Of a stretch of DNA of 64,000 bases, positions 35,909 to 47,314 are shown one piece after another; positions within the stretch are counted from its first letter, which is position 1, and each line of letters starts with the position of its first letter. The stretch comes from Timema cristinae (lineage: Eukaryota > Arthropoda > Insecta > Phasmatodea > Timematidae), in assembly GCA_039000515.1 (NCBI GenBank), contig JBCFYV010000012.1, positions 115,579,949 to 115,643,948 on the forward strand, given 5' to 3'. Made by a program: the position numbers and the translations under genes. The notes under the pieces are model-generated. The model was not told the origin of the DNA, made no database searches, and was given only the letters and a program-made list of their open reading frames with translations.

Positions 35909-36744
35909 ATATTCTATTAGATAAGGATAGATATCAAAATAAAAGATATGAAAAAGATAGAAATTAGATTATTAAAATAAATTATATTGACAATATTAAT
36001 TAAGTGTATTATTTATGAAGAGTCAATGGACAGAGTGGCAAAGTTGTTGTTACAACAGAAAATCAATTACAATCAATAATTGTGAGTAAAAATAAATTAT
36101 GTAATGAGAAAAAGTTTTAATTAGGTTAAAAGTAATAAATTGAACCATTAAAAACACATTAAAAATGTGAGTCGAAAAAGTACATATACAATAAAACAAT
36201 AACACATATTAAAATACATGTGTTATAGACAATTAGTTAAACTAAAATAGGGTGTATAATATTGATAAAAATCCTGAATAGAATAATTTTTTAATTTTTT
36301 TTTTATAACAAACCAACTATAAAATTTATGCAAGCCTAGGCTCAATTCTCTATGGAACTCTATTTCTAACCATAATTTTATATTTTATCAATATTATACA
36401 CCCTATTTTATTTTAACTAATTGTCTATAACACATGTATTTTAATATGTGTTATTGTTTTATTATATATGTACTTTTTCGACTCACATTTTTAATGTGTT
36501 TTTACTGGTTCAATTTATTACTTTTAACCTAATTAAAACTTTTTCTCATTACATAATTTATTTTTACTCACAATTATTGATTGTAATTGATTTTCTGTTG
36601 TAACAACAACTTTGCCACTCTGTCCATTGACTCTTCATAAATAATACACTTAATTAATATTGTCAATATAATTTATTTTAATAATCTAATTTCTATCTTT
36701 TTCATATCTTTTAATTTGATATCTATCATTATCTAATAGAATAT
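35909..36744. repeat. Large palindrome, ~360-base arms
   Basis: The arms 35909 to about 36270 and about 36382 to 36744 are near-identical reverse complements. Examples are ACAATTAGTTAAACTAAAAT against ATTTTAACTAATTGTC, and AGAGTGGCAAAGTTG against CAACTTTGCCACTCT. The ~110-base loop is AT-rich. A foldback MITE or hairpin element is likely. It sits 440 bases upstream of the RpS10 start. Confidence 0.85.
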
Positions 36745-37006
36745 TTACAGGATGTTAATTTTAATGTAATGATTGATAGTTCAAAGAATAAAACATTTAC
36801 GCTAAGCTTGCAATTTGTTTCATGAATGTTACTAAAAATAATTATGTTAAAGTGACAATATTCTTTGTCTCAAAACCTTTAAAATTTATTGAATCCACGA
36901 TTGAATTTTATACTGTTCAATGTAACGAAAATAATATTAAATATTATACCTTAGAAATAATAATTTAAATGGGATTTCTTATAAACTAACAATCTTATAC
37001 ATTCCG

Positions 37007-37752
37007 TTCACGGTAGGTTTTTACCTGGATGGCAGTTCGAAAACCATATGGCTTGTCAACACTTGTAAAAGATCACAGTTTTGTTATAAATGTAAAGATA
37101 TTTAATTACCTGTTATATATTATATTTAAAATAACATAAACTTAAGTTTTTTAATTCTGTTTCAATTTTTTTTTTAATAATTTTTTTTTATCCAACTCCA
37201 AACAATATTTTAAACATAATTAAAAGTATTTATTTTTCGTTTTGGAACGTTACTGATTTTGAGAAATATAGTGTACACATCAATATATTTTATTACAGGC
37301 ATCGTATATATTTAGAAAAGAGAATATTGTTATCATTTTTTTTACATACAATAAATGATTTTATGATTATTTTATCGTATTTTGAAATATTTTTATCAAC
37401 TCCATGTCTGCATTATTGTAAAAAAAACTTGTTTACCGTTATGTTCAATCATATGGTTGAGATTTGTCCGGCGCCATTTTGAAGCTATTTTAGTTAGAAG
37501 TTTTTGTGAAAGTGGTGTTAATATTTTTTTTAAGGGGAATACTACTATAAATAAACTTTGTGTACGACCTCAAATAAATATATAAATAATATTGTCCTAA
37601 ATTACTGTGGTTAACTATCACATTAATATATTACCATCTGTTTTCATTACAGTCATCCAAAGTGATAGATGTCAGCTGTTGGCGTAGTGATATATTAGGG
37701 ATTACTTCTAGTAACATTTCGAGCTGTCATCCAGGTAAACTTAGCTCGTGAA
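37007..37752 (-). mobile_element. TIR element X, copy 2 (746 bp)
   Basis: Opposite-orientation copy of the element at 34035. Its ends TTCACGG...TTTTTACCTGGATG and CATCCAGGTAAACTTAGCTCGTGAA are inverted repeats of about 35 bases. Together the two copies enclose the RpS10 promoter, its non-coding exon and coding exon 1. Clear target duplications were not identified. Confidence 0.7.
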
Positions 37753-38401
37753 TACCTTATAAGAATGCGCTCATGAGATGCAAACGTTAGATGAAACTAC
37801 ACTTAAGCGAGTAGTATTTTTCGTATATCTTTGAGTGAACTATGCCATTACGACTTTTGAAATATTTTAACCATGTTGTTTTTGATGGTGGTGTGATCTT
37901 TGGATTAACATGTGAAGGGTGGGGGGGGGGGATGATGAGAGTTCATGAAATTTCGTTTGGAGAAACATTAAAATTGAAAAAGCTATTCATACTGTCACTT
38001 ATATCAGTCATAAAAGAAATGTTACTATACCTTTTTTGTAGTCGATGATGTTAGAAACCATTGCACATATACTATTAGCCTAATTTAAAAATTACATGTT
38101 CTTAAACTGAAAATTATTTACAACGTACTAAATATATTGGGGAAAATGATGAGGGTACCACTTAATTTATGAAAAAAAGATGGAGGTCCTCTAAAATGCA
38201 ACACACTTTATTGATTATCCTAAGCTAAATGATGTAAAACCCTCGATTTTTTTTATTCCTTTAATTATAACAATGATTAATAATGAATGAATCTGAGATA
38301 AATACACTTTTCACAAGTTCATGATAAAAGCTATCGAACTTTTTCGACAAATTTATACGACCTACTAAAATAAAACTTAACTAAATATATTATTATTATT
38401 A

Positions 38402-38440
<39 letters not shown>

Positions 38441-38972
38441 TATTAACGAATTAATTTTAATCACTGCTATTTTAATTATCAGATCACTGTTCTATTAATT
38501 ATTGACTAATGTTACTCCGAAACATCATCAACAAGAAACCTGTAGAATAACATCTAATTTTTAGTCAAAATGTTTGTGTGTAGCAATATATTTTTAATAC
38601 AGGCTACATTAGTTAGTTGATTATTAGACTAAGTTATCATACATTAGTAAAAATGTTGGTATACCTCGTTTTCCTCACGATCTGAACTTTATGTTTATCT
38701 TTGCCTCTTCATGTCTTATTCATAAGTATCTTCATAGCATGTTTCCACAGCTTACATCTCATAATTATCAAAGCTACTGACGTTCCTTATATATTCTAGG
38801 TATCCTACCAAGAACTGATAATATTCAGCGATTTTACCCAGTTAGATCTTTACAGCTTGTAGATCTTTGCTCACTCTGTTGAATCTTTCCAGTACCTATA
38901 TCGTTCCACAGCAGGGGTTTCCAGAAAATCGAGTGAATTAAGTTAAGGAGCCCTGAAGACGTGCGAGACAAG
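37753..38972. other. No gene seen
   Basis: AT-rich, with a G-run at 37920 and (ATT)n at 38391-38437. Confidence 0.5.
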
Positions 38973-39348
38973 CTATCTGTGGGTGGCATAGTCTAATATC
39001 CACTTGGAAGGATCTTCACTAACAGATAGAATCGGAAAAACTGAATCTGAATACGATTCTGAATATTCAGAATCTTCTGCAATGTCTGCTTCAGGGTCTT
39101 CGGCATTCAAGTTTTGGGGCAGCTCGTCACAGTCAGACACGCTTTCCGATTGACGGTCGTCGCTCCAATCGACAGAAGCTGATGCAATTGGTATTGGGTC
39201 CGGACCTGGATGTGGCGAGGAACAATTCAAACCTAAAAACTGTTCGAATAAGCTTTTTATTTCTTATCCAATTTCTTCTTATTTCTATTTCTTTTCTAGG
39301 CCTCATTCAGTTTTTTGTTGACATCAGACTCAAACACTTTTCCACCTG
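38973..39348 (-). CDS. Possible terminal exon(s) of an unrecognised gene
   Basis: On the minus strand a 3' splice-like site (CAGTTTTTAG, about 39236) opens an 85-codon frame ending in TAG at 38973. It is Ser/Asp/Glu-rich (DWSDDRQSESVSDCDELP, then ILSVSEDPSKWILDY). The composition and lack of repeats look coding. Another frame at 39348-39300 (GGKVFESDVNKKLNEA, then stop) follows a good acceptor, TTATTTTCAG. No domain is recognised. They may belong with the stretch at 39852-40115, or be remains of a domesticated transposon gene. Confidence 0.3.
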
Positions 39349-39851
39349 AAAATAAAATACGCTCAGTTAATTTTTTTTTATTTCACAAGACTTTAACTGT
39401 ATAATTTTGTTGAGATTGTTGTCACACCTACAAAAAAAAAGCTCCTTCGACGCCAGGGCCCCTTACGAGGTTAGGACCCTAGGCAGCTGCCTAAGCTTCC
39501 TAGGTCAAAGTCCAGGCCTACATGTAAATAGTATTGCGGTTTGAGACCTCTCAGTGACTATATATGAGTATGGACATTTTTTAAATCATCTAGTTTGAAA
39601 GTTTATGGAGTCATTTTTATGGCTTCCTCGAGCATCATTTGGTATCATGACCCTACTTGTTAACGTGGATCATAATTTCTGAACACGTTTGAGAGTTATA
39701 ACGTACAAAAAAATAAATACTTCCTAACAAGCCGGCACTTCTGTCAGTTTGACAGATTCAACAATCCTATCTTTGTAGGCGTAAGAATAACTATAAAAGT
39801 CAGGTCAATATTATTTCTATCTCCACATCTTGAAACACGTAAATACGTTAC

Positions 39852-40115
39852 TTAAAAGTCTCCAAGGTCTGAGTTTTGTTCATTATAATCTTTTATTAAA
39901 TTTAATTTTCCAACTATGGCCTTTCTTTCATCTACTTGGATATTCTCAAAACATTTCAGTCGAGTACAATGACAAGATGGTCCCAGCTCGTGTGTCAGTA
40001 CCAGCGATCTTTTATTTACATCACCTGACCTACCTATTTCCATCCGTATGTTTAATGTGGGCTCCCCGACTTTATGAAGTTCCTCCATTACGTTTTCAAT
40101 GTAACTAACTCCCAA
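39852..40115 (-). CDS. Possible exon, Cys-motif insect protein fragment
   Basis: The 87-codon frame reads SLVLTHELGPSCHCTRLKCF, then ENIQVDERKAIV and LIKDYNEQNSDLGDF. The C-x-C-x4-C-F-E pattern followed by an ER helix and a YNEQN box recalls, from memory, the N-terminal part of a family of uncharacterised, transposon-like insect proteins (GP.C.C..KCFE.I...ER). The reading frame lacks a clear start and ends at TAA just before a weak donor (GTAACG). It could be a gene fragment. Low to moderate confidence. Confidence 0.35.
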   Translation of the reverse strand: MGVSYIENVMEELHKVGEPTLNIRMEIGRSGDVNKRSLVLTHELGPSCHCTRLKCFENIQVDERKAIVGKLNLIKDYNEQNSDLGDF

Positions 40116-41265
40116 AATTCAAACTTATTATCTTAACAAACTAAAAATTAAACTTTAGTGCTTCACAGTTACTTTTAAAAACAATAAACCAACCACAACC
40201 GTAAATCAAACTATGAATAGCTGTGCTCTACTAGCGTAAGACAGTGTTGCCACTAATGAGGTCAACCAGATAGATCATCAACGTTCTTTCATAAAACGAG
40301 ATTTAAATAATTGCACATTTCTCTGGATATTTACTATTTTCTGAACTCATCTAATAGATGGCGTTAATAGCACCAAATATTCAATTTTTGGACACCCATT
40401 GTTTCCCCACTATCCCCAACCCTTTATGATTAGCTTGGATTTGTATATTTTCTTTTGGAAGAACTTCCACAGTATTTTAATTGTTGTATTAACTATATAA
40501 TAATGGTGGCATGCAGCCATAGACGTAGGAATAGCTTCGTTTTTTTATGAGGAGGGTGGGGGAGGGTTCAAAACCGAAATAAGAAGATTGTTATTTTACA
40601 CAGTAATAGTGCAATTTATTTGTGTAAGAAGAGAGGCGAGGGGACGAGTAACAAAAACTTTTTTAAGACTTTATACCGTCCTCTCCCCCAGTTAATATCA
40701 GAAAATGGTATGGTCCTAAAAGTTACTTCTAATGGTCCTCGTTTGGAGAGTTTTTGAAAATTATACTTTTTTAACAACTATTCAGAATAGGACTATCTCC
40801 GAAATTTTTAAGAATTTTAATACTCCTAGAGGCTATTCGGAACAATCTTCCTTCGGCAAATTTTTTAAAATTCTGATGCTTCTACAAGCTATTTTAAGAA
40901 GTGCTCACCAGAATTATTTTGAAATTTGGAATGCCCTAAATGCTATTTAGTGTTATTCGCTTGATTTTTCTATTTCCAAAAATTATACGCCTAAACTTTT
41001 TAAAGTGGTCTTTCACAAGCAAGTTTTTAAAATTGGATGCCCCTCGAAGCTATTTGGAATGGTCCTCACCTGGATTTTTTAATTAGATGCCATGCTATTT
41101 CTAAGCTGTTGAAAATGGTCTTCCCAAAATATTTTTAAAATTGAATGCTTTTAGAATATAAATTGGAGTAGTTCTCAATTTTTTATATAAAAAACTATAT
41201 GCATATAAAAGCAATTTGGAGTGGACCCCAAAGTGTATTTCTTTAGAAATAGGATCCCTCTAGAA

Positions 41266-43883
41266 CAGTGGTTCCCAACCTTTTCTGGCCCATCTCCCCT
41301 TTCTGGAGGTTGACTAACACCTATCGCCCCCTTTTCATTTTCATTGTATGCCTAATTTTAATTTAAAGTAAAGTGTAAATAATAAAGCAGTTTTATTATT
41401 TTAAACAATTTTATTACCGTATATAAAAACAACCAAAGTAGTTTTATCCGGTCACTCTTAAAAAAATAGAAAAAAAATTAAAATGTACATTTTTTACAGA
41501 TTTTTTTAAGAACAAAGAAGTGAAATAATTAACTAAGATCATTGACAGTCGTTTACAAAACGAGTACATGTTTTCATTTTTAAATTGGAATCTGGAAGAA
41601 TTAAGAAAGTTGACAGTTAAAATTTGAAAAAATAAATGAAAGTTTGAAAACTTTGTTATTGTTTTATTTTACCTTTTCAATGGCTGCCTTGTGCTTGGTA
41701 GATTTCAGTTAAAGCTTGAATATCCGGCTCTATGTTCGTCAAGTTCAGGCGCAAGTCTCCTTTGAGGCAAATGTCCAACTTATTTCTCTGTTTTGTGAGG
41801 AGCTGGACAACAGAACTAAATCCTTTTTCAACTAAATATGCTGATGGGAACGAGATGAGAATTGGTTCAGTTTTTCCCCACAGTTGTGGATAAGTGTCGT
41901 TAAGCTTCACCCATACTAACTCGTAACTGCTCTGCTTGAAAATGATTTTCACCTCACAGTCATACTTCAGATCTAGAAACTCTGTCTGCAAAGAGTTATC
42001 AAGCTTATTCACAGCTTCAATTGAGAATGGATCTAGAATCCAATCCGGAATTTGTAACTTGGTCAAATCTTCAAATCTTAATTCCATGTCAGTTTTTATC
42101 TGGTCAAGGTGATCAGTAAAAATTAGGATTTTTTCTTCTGGGAGTTCAGGAGTCTCGTTATCTGACACTGAACACTTTTTAAGGGTCGGAAACTGAATCA
42201 GCTCTTTACACCAATATTTTCCTTGTGAATATCAAACTTGGCGATGAATGATGAAATAATTCCTTTGGCCTTGATAAGGTTCATCTTGTTTCCTTGAAAC
42301 CTTATATTGACTTTGTTCATTTTTTTCAAAAATATATGTAAGGTATGCAAGTTACAAACTTGCGTTGCTTCAAATTCTCACTTAAATCAGGTTCAGACGT
42401 GTCAAGAATCTTAGTAACTGTGTCAAATAATTCGAAAAATGGCACAAACAGTTTCCTATGGAAAGCCACCTCACGGCCGTATGTTGAAGCAAGCGTTCGA
42501 ATTCCTCATCATTTTCATGGCAAAGTTGTCGGAACAGATGGTCATTGAGGGAATTAGCTTTAATCTTGTTGACACTAGTAATAACCAGTTGTAGGATTTC
42601 TTGCAGGACACCACTCAATTTTTTTCGCAGCTAAGTGTTGACGATGAATGACACAGTGAATAGTGATGATCTCTGGCGCTTCTTTCTTAAGGTAGGATAG
42701 AAACCCAGCATGATGACCTGACATGGCAGGAGCACCGTCTGTTGCACAAGTGCTCACGTTTGTTAGGGGAATCTCTTTTTTCTCAAAATAATCTTGCACC
42801 ACTTTAAAAATCGACGATCCCTTCGTATCAGTGATCAAAGTTCTAGCAAACAACATTTCCTTGGTAATTTCCTTTTGTTCATTGATAAACCTCACATAAG
42901 CTAATAAAATTGCTTTGTAATCAATCACAGTTGATTCATCAATCTGCAATCCAAATTGACTTTTTTTCAACAAATTGATGAGTTTGTATTCAACGTCCGT
43001 GGCCATTTTGTCAATTCGCCTGGAAACATTATTGTTGCTCAAAGGAACCGATAGACTTATCTTATTACTAGGGCCCTCTCCTAGCATGATATCAATAATT
43101 TTTTTGGTAGCCGGTAAAACAAGAGTTTTGCCAACTGTGTGAGGTTTACCACATTTAGCAATCAATAAAGACACCTTGTAAGAAGCAAGAAGACCTTTGT
43201 CAAGATCGGTTGCTCGTTTTTTAAATAATTCACTCACATTAGGCCGTTTATAAGCTTTAGCTTTGAGGTTTTGAAAATAAACAAGTCATTTACTCACTTT
43301 ATCACTGTGTACTCTTGATAAATGATCTTTCATTTGCGAAGGCTTCATGGCTTCATTACTAGTAAATGTTTTATCATACAGACGACAATGTGGAAACTGC
43401 ACATTTTGTGGTGACGCGATCAAACTGAATTTTAAATACTCAGATGAGTATTGACAACACTTCTTCATTCTTTTTTGAATCCATTGTGCATGAACTTCTA
43501 TACTTCAAAACAAACGCACAAAAACAGAAAAGACATGCACGAAAACTGATGGTGAGGTACACAAAGGCTAGTGAAGACTGAAGACGAATGTAGGTCAATG
43601 GCAAGTGTGTTGTGATGGCAGGAGGTGGAGGGGGTTGAGTCACCAGTCGGCCGCGCTGAGCAACAACAGATGGGCACTGTGGAGAGGGGTGAGTGCTGTG
43701 AACTCGCCGGCTGAGAATAGCCAGTGACTCGTGCTACCCGGCAACTTCTACTGTACAGTACTATTTTAATTTTTCCTCCTTTGAATACTCATCGCCCCCA
43801 AATCGCCCCCCACTTATTTATTGCCCCCCTGATAATCCAAGTCGCGCACTTGGGGGCGATCGCCCCCAGGTTGGGAACCACTG
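41266..43883 (-). mobile_element. hAT DNA transposon, complete but inactivated
   Basis: The 2618-bp element has 16-bp terminal inverted repeats CAGTGGTTCCCAACCT and perfect 8-bp target duplications CTCTAGAA at 41258-41265 and 43884-43891. The subterminal regions carry repeated GGGGGCGAT/ATCGCCCCC motifs. It encodes one damaged ZBED5/SCAND3-like transposase on the minus strand. TIR sequence and 8-bp duplications are diagnostic of hAT. The insertion sits within another repeat, so it is the younger of the two. Confidence 0.93.
41677..43484 (-). pseudogene. hAT transposase pseudogene (ZBED5/SCAND3-like)
   Basis: Reads in order: start MDSKK (43484); BED-type zinc finger with PHCRLYDKTF and HLSRVH (about 43400-43300); RNase H-like core with FGLQIDEST, TCATDGAPAMSGHHAG and HCVIHRQHLA (43200-42590); VRWLS block (about 42470); and C-terminal dimerisation region with WILDPFS, AYLVEKGFSS and DLRLNLT (about 42060-41700). 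At least four lesions are visible: a one-base loss in the A-run after MDSKK, an in-frame TGA at 43288-43286, one extra A in the run near 42610, and a one-base loss near 42450. Between about 42340 and 42170 the frame is also broken. It cannot make a full transposase. Confidence 0.88.
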
Positions 43884-44339
43884 CTCTAGAATCTATTTAA
43901 AGTGATATTCGCCTGGATTTTTTTTAAAGAACTAAATGCCTCTAGACGTTATTTGGCGTGAATACCTCTATAAGTTATTTTAAGTTTGATACAAAGCCAT
44001 CTTCTAAGCTCCATATTAAAAACTTCGAAAAACTTTGGGAGGGGGTGTTGAACCCATAGCCCCCCCCATCCTAACGTCCCTGCATACAACAATGAAAATA
44101 CCGTCGAAGGTCCCCTTTATATATATTATTTTAAACAATTATTGATATAAAAAATTTAAGGATTCACAACAAAAATTTAAAATGTTTAAATAATTCAAAG
44201 CGAATATTATATTATCAATTAAAAGTGTTATCAAACGATTCTAATATAATACTTCCAGACGATGTTTACAAGAAATAACTTTCTGCTAGTTGTCACTTAC
44301 CTACACTCCCATCGCAGATTTGTTATAAATCTGCTGTTG

Positions 44340-44613
44340 CGCATATCATATTTTAGCCATTCTTTTACGTGGAGGCATACGATTCTGACCCTACCCTCGT
44401 GACGTATCCTCTGCGCAGTACAGGTGCGCGTTGGACCGACACTGAACGAAAGTAAATTGGCGGATTAGCGCCCGTACCTTTGAAAAGTAGTATTCGCTTT
44501 TATCTCACTTAATGATATGTTTAGTATCGAGAAAGGCTCACAAGTTCGATAATCTTATCAAAGATACCGCTCAGTCGTAGAATAGAACGTTTCTTACGAG
44601 AATACAGGTGAGT
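44340..44613 (+). promoter_or_regulatory. Candidate globin promoter and non-coding exon
   Basis: A locally GC-richer, unique stretch ends in a strong donor (ACAG then GTGAGT, intron start 44608). It could splice to the acceptor at 48054 just before the globin ATG. An ACGTG core at 44367-44371 and CGTGACGT at 44398-44405 match hypoxia-response and CRE-like cores. This is only a hypothesis, because the link to the globin rests on position and splice signals. Confidence 0.3.
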
Positions 44614-45114
44614 CTTGCATAAACAATATTATATTCTATATTTATTTTTAGTAGACGATGTGTTCTTGTATTTTTTTTTCTTCGTATCATTGACTATAAT
44701 TTAATAAAGGTGATTTTTTTATCATGTCAAACAGTTAGCTAGAAATTTTGCATCAATCTGTGACGACTTGATGAAAAATCATTGCTTATTGTTGGTTCAC
44801 ACAATCAAAACTTATATATTCATTTTCTGACAGTTTAAAAGTTTTCATAAAAAAAAGTTGTTTGTTTTCGCTTGTCTCACAATAATTATGTTTTGACTAG
44901 AAAAGTTACATTTACAAGGAGGATGAATACGAGAAAAAAAATCAACCTTATAAAAGATCAAATTTATCGCGAACAGATTATAGGTTGAAGAGATCTGAAA
45001 AGTAAACGGTTTTTATCAGATCCGATTTCACGATTTATTCAAGTCCGTTTTCTTGTACGATTTGAATCATACACTTGGGAAACTTTGTGTGTGTGTGTGT
45101 GTGTGTGTGTGTAA

Positions 45115-45330
45115 CTCGGCCTAGCCTGTGGGTACACATACAAAGGCGTCAGTCTCGTATTGAATGATATGCTTTATGACGGAGAAGGTTAGGGTTAAAA
45201 TCCCTCCCAGGTGCATTGAAATGATTTTGTTTCTAAATTGTTTCCTATCCTCTCTCAACGCAAATTCTGGTTCATTTCCTATAAATTCTAGTCTTTTTGG
45301 ACGAGTATTAAGATGCGAAGCATGGTAGGA
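45115..45330 (+). mobile_element. SINE-2, diverged
   Basis: Follows a (GT)n tract. Body TCTCAACGCAAATTCTGGTT and a decayed tail (AGTATTAAGATGCGAAGCAT). Confidence 0.55.
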
Positions 45331-45508
45331 AAAAAAACTTTTTTTACGTAGGAAGAAAGTCCTTTAAGGTGGGATGGTAGTGATTGCGAGTTATGAGCAG
45401 TATTTTGCATTTTTTTATAGCAAGAAATATTGGAAAAATAAATCAAATATTTCTCCAATAAAAACGTAGAGTTTAATTTTCTTCACGTGGTGATATCAAC
45501 AGTTGTTG

Positions 45509-45770
45509 AACCCACCTCGGTGGTGCAGTTGGCGGACGCGCTAGTTTTGTGTTGAGCCAGACTGCCGATGATGGGTAGATCTAGGTTAGAATGCCGGTTG
45601 GGTGTACTGGGTGTGGTTTTCCCTAAATGGTTTTCCACTCTCCCTCCACGCAAATGTGGGTTCACTTCTTATAAATTCAAAGTTCCTAATTCCTAACCCA
45701 TTAGAGTAATTAGAACTTAAGCGTATAATCCAAGCGGTGTAGACATTGCTAATATAATATTATATTTATT
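45509..45770 (+). mobile_element. SINE-2
   Basis: Full-length copy with head CACCTCGGTGGTGCAGTTGG and tail GCGTATAATCC..., inserted into palindromic MITE D. Its complementary strand carries a 60-codon open frame that is only a SINE shadow. Confidence 0.8.
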
Positions 45771-45924
45771 ATATTAATTATTATTATTTTATTATTATTA
45801 TTATTTTATATCTGTCGAGGGTGTCCTGGAATTTAAGTGACAACTTTTTCTCTTCATTTGTAAAGTTTCTCATCCAATGCCACCATGCTCATGAATCATG
45901 ACAGATAAACAAGAACTGTTTTTT

Positions 45925-46172
45925 TAGCACCGTGTCTTACTACCCCCTCAGATGATACGCTTATATACTAATTACTCTAATGGTTTTAGGGATTAGGGAG
46001 GCTATATAATAGTAAGTGTATCAGAATTTTCGTAAAGGGAAATTGGAAAACCACTTAGGAAAAACAAACACCTCAGAATACCTGACCGAGATTCGAACCT
46101 CAATCTACCGTCATCGACAGTCTAGTCTACTGCGAAGTAGGGGTTAGACCATACGGCCACCGAAGTGAATTT
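45925..46172 (-). mobile_element. SINE-2
   Basis: Full-length minus-strand copy, tail AGCACCGTGTCTTACTACCC to head CCACCGAAGTG, inserted into the same MITE. Confidence 0.8.
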
Positions 46173-46815
46173 TAAGAATTCTTGATATCATCACGTGTAA
46201 AAAAAAATTAAACTGTACGTTTCTATTGGAGAAATATTTAATTTATTGTGAACAAAAAGATTAGCTTGTTTATAACAGCTGTAAAACACTTACCTTTCTA
46301 TCGCGTCCTCTACATCACTATCTTAAGTTAGCAAACTTTTAAAAGTTCTTATTAATTTAAAAAAGAATTGTTGTTGTTTTTTAATGTTCTCAAACTAAGA
46401 ATTTGTTCGTGTGTGTTTGACCACGCGGACCATGAATTAGAGCGACACACTCCAAGGTTTCGCGGGGCTCGGGTTGAGAAACATCCGAATTGGAGCATAT
46501 CAATGAGTGACCCTTTTCCATTCTCTTTAATCGTATTGCACTTGTCATCGCCATTGTTATCGTTAGAGAGGGAAGGGGACGAACGAGGGCGCTCCAGTCT
46601 AGAACAATGTTTCTCAAAGTTTTGGTGATACAAGATTACCAAATTTAAGTTATGATCACTGGGGGACCACCGGGGCCCTGAAAACAGAGAAAGAGAAGGA
46701 AAGGTATCCAGGAAAAACATTATTTTATAGGCAATTCCATTTTACGGCTATGAATACAAGACAAATATTGATTTATTAAATTAAATGTTGAACAAAAATA
46801 AAATCATATATTCTT

Positions 46816-46915
46816 TAAATTGAAAAATGACACCTGGACACGGAAATCAAACCCGGGACGTTTGGCTTGGTACGCTAATACACTTACCACCAAGCCATCT
46901 CGGTGCTCATGAATA
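46816..46915 (-). repeat. tRNA-derived sequence
   Basis: On the minus strand ATGGCTTGGTGGTAAGTG and GGGTTTGATTTCC are A- and B-box-like, about 45 bases apart. No matching acceptor stem. Probably a separate SINE family. Confidence 0.4.
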
Positions 46916-46931
46916 TTCTTCACTCCTGTTT

Positions 46932-47303
46932 TTAAGGTGCGGCAGAAGGGAGCGCAAGTAGTTTTACAGTTTTTATAGAATTACATTTTTTTTGGCCAAA
47001 ATAAATCAAATATTTCCCCAGTAGCAACACAGAGTTTAGTTTTCCTCACATGCTGATATCAACAGATCTTGAATATATGTCAAGGGTGTCCTGGAATTTT
47101 GTCAAAACTTTTTCTCTTTATTTCAAATGTTTTGACAACATTCCAAACATCCTTGACAGATATTCAAGATCTATTGCTATTATCATGTGCAGAAAACTAA
47201 ACTCTACGTTGCTACTGGAGAAATATTTGATTTATTTTTGTCAACAAATCTACATTCTATAAAAACTGTAAAAATACTTGCGCTCCCTTCAGCCGCACCT
47301 TAA
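46932..47303. mobile_element. Palindromic MITE, copy B
   Basis: 372 bp, TTAA at both borders, and the best preserved inverted arms of this family (GGTGCGGCAGAAGGGAGCGC at the left and its complement at the right). It closely matches copy A at 1633-2005. Confidence 0.82.
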
Positions 47304-47314
47304 GGTAGAGGCAG

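Larger units (their letters stand above)
40514..44095. mobile_element. Repeat element with internal ~60-base units, split by the hAT
   Basis: Flanks on both sides of the hAT hold degenerate units of about 55-70 bases built around TTTTTAAAATT, GATGCCTCTAGA and AGCTATTTGGA. Ends carry related inverted sequences (CATAGACGTAGGA at the left; the reverse complement of the right end starts GCAGGGACGTTAGGA), each followed by G-rich tracts. Without the hAT and its extra target copy it is about 950 bp. Relatives occur at 49002, 57530 and 63243. Class unknown. Confidence 0.5.
45364..46326. mobile_element. Palindromic MITE, copy D, split by two SINEs
   Basis: Pieces at 45364-45508, about 45810-45920 and 46173-46326 join into one foldback MITE. 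TTAA stands at 45364 and 46323. Two SINE-2 copies in opposite orientation (45509-45770 and 45925-46172) separate the parts, so the MITE is older than the SINE insertions. Confidence 0.7.

Noticed and set aside
46352..46720. 122-codon minus-strand frame and overlapping frames
   Set aside because: Several overlapping frames on both strands, no recognised domain, and repeat-like ends (CAATGTTTCTCAAAG).
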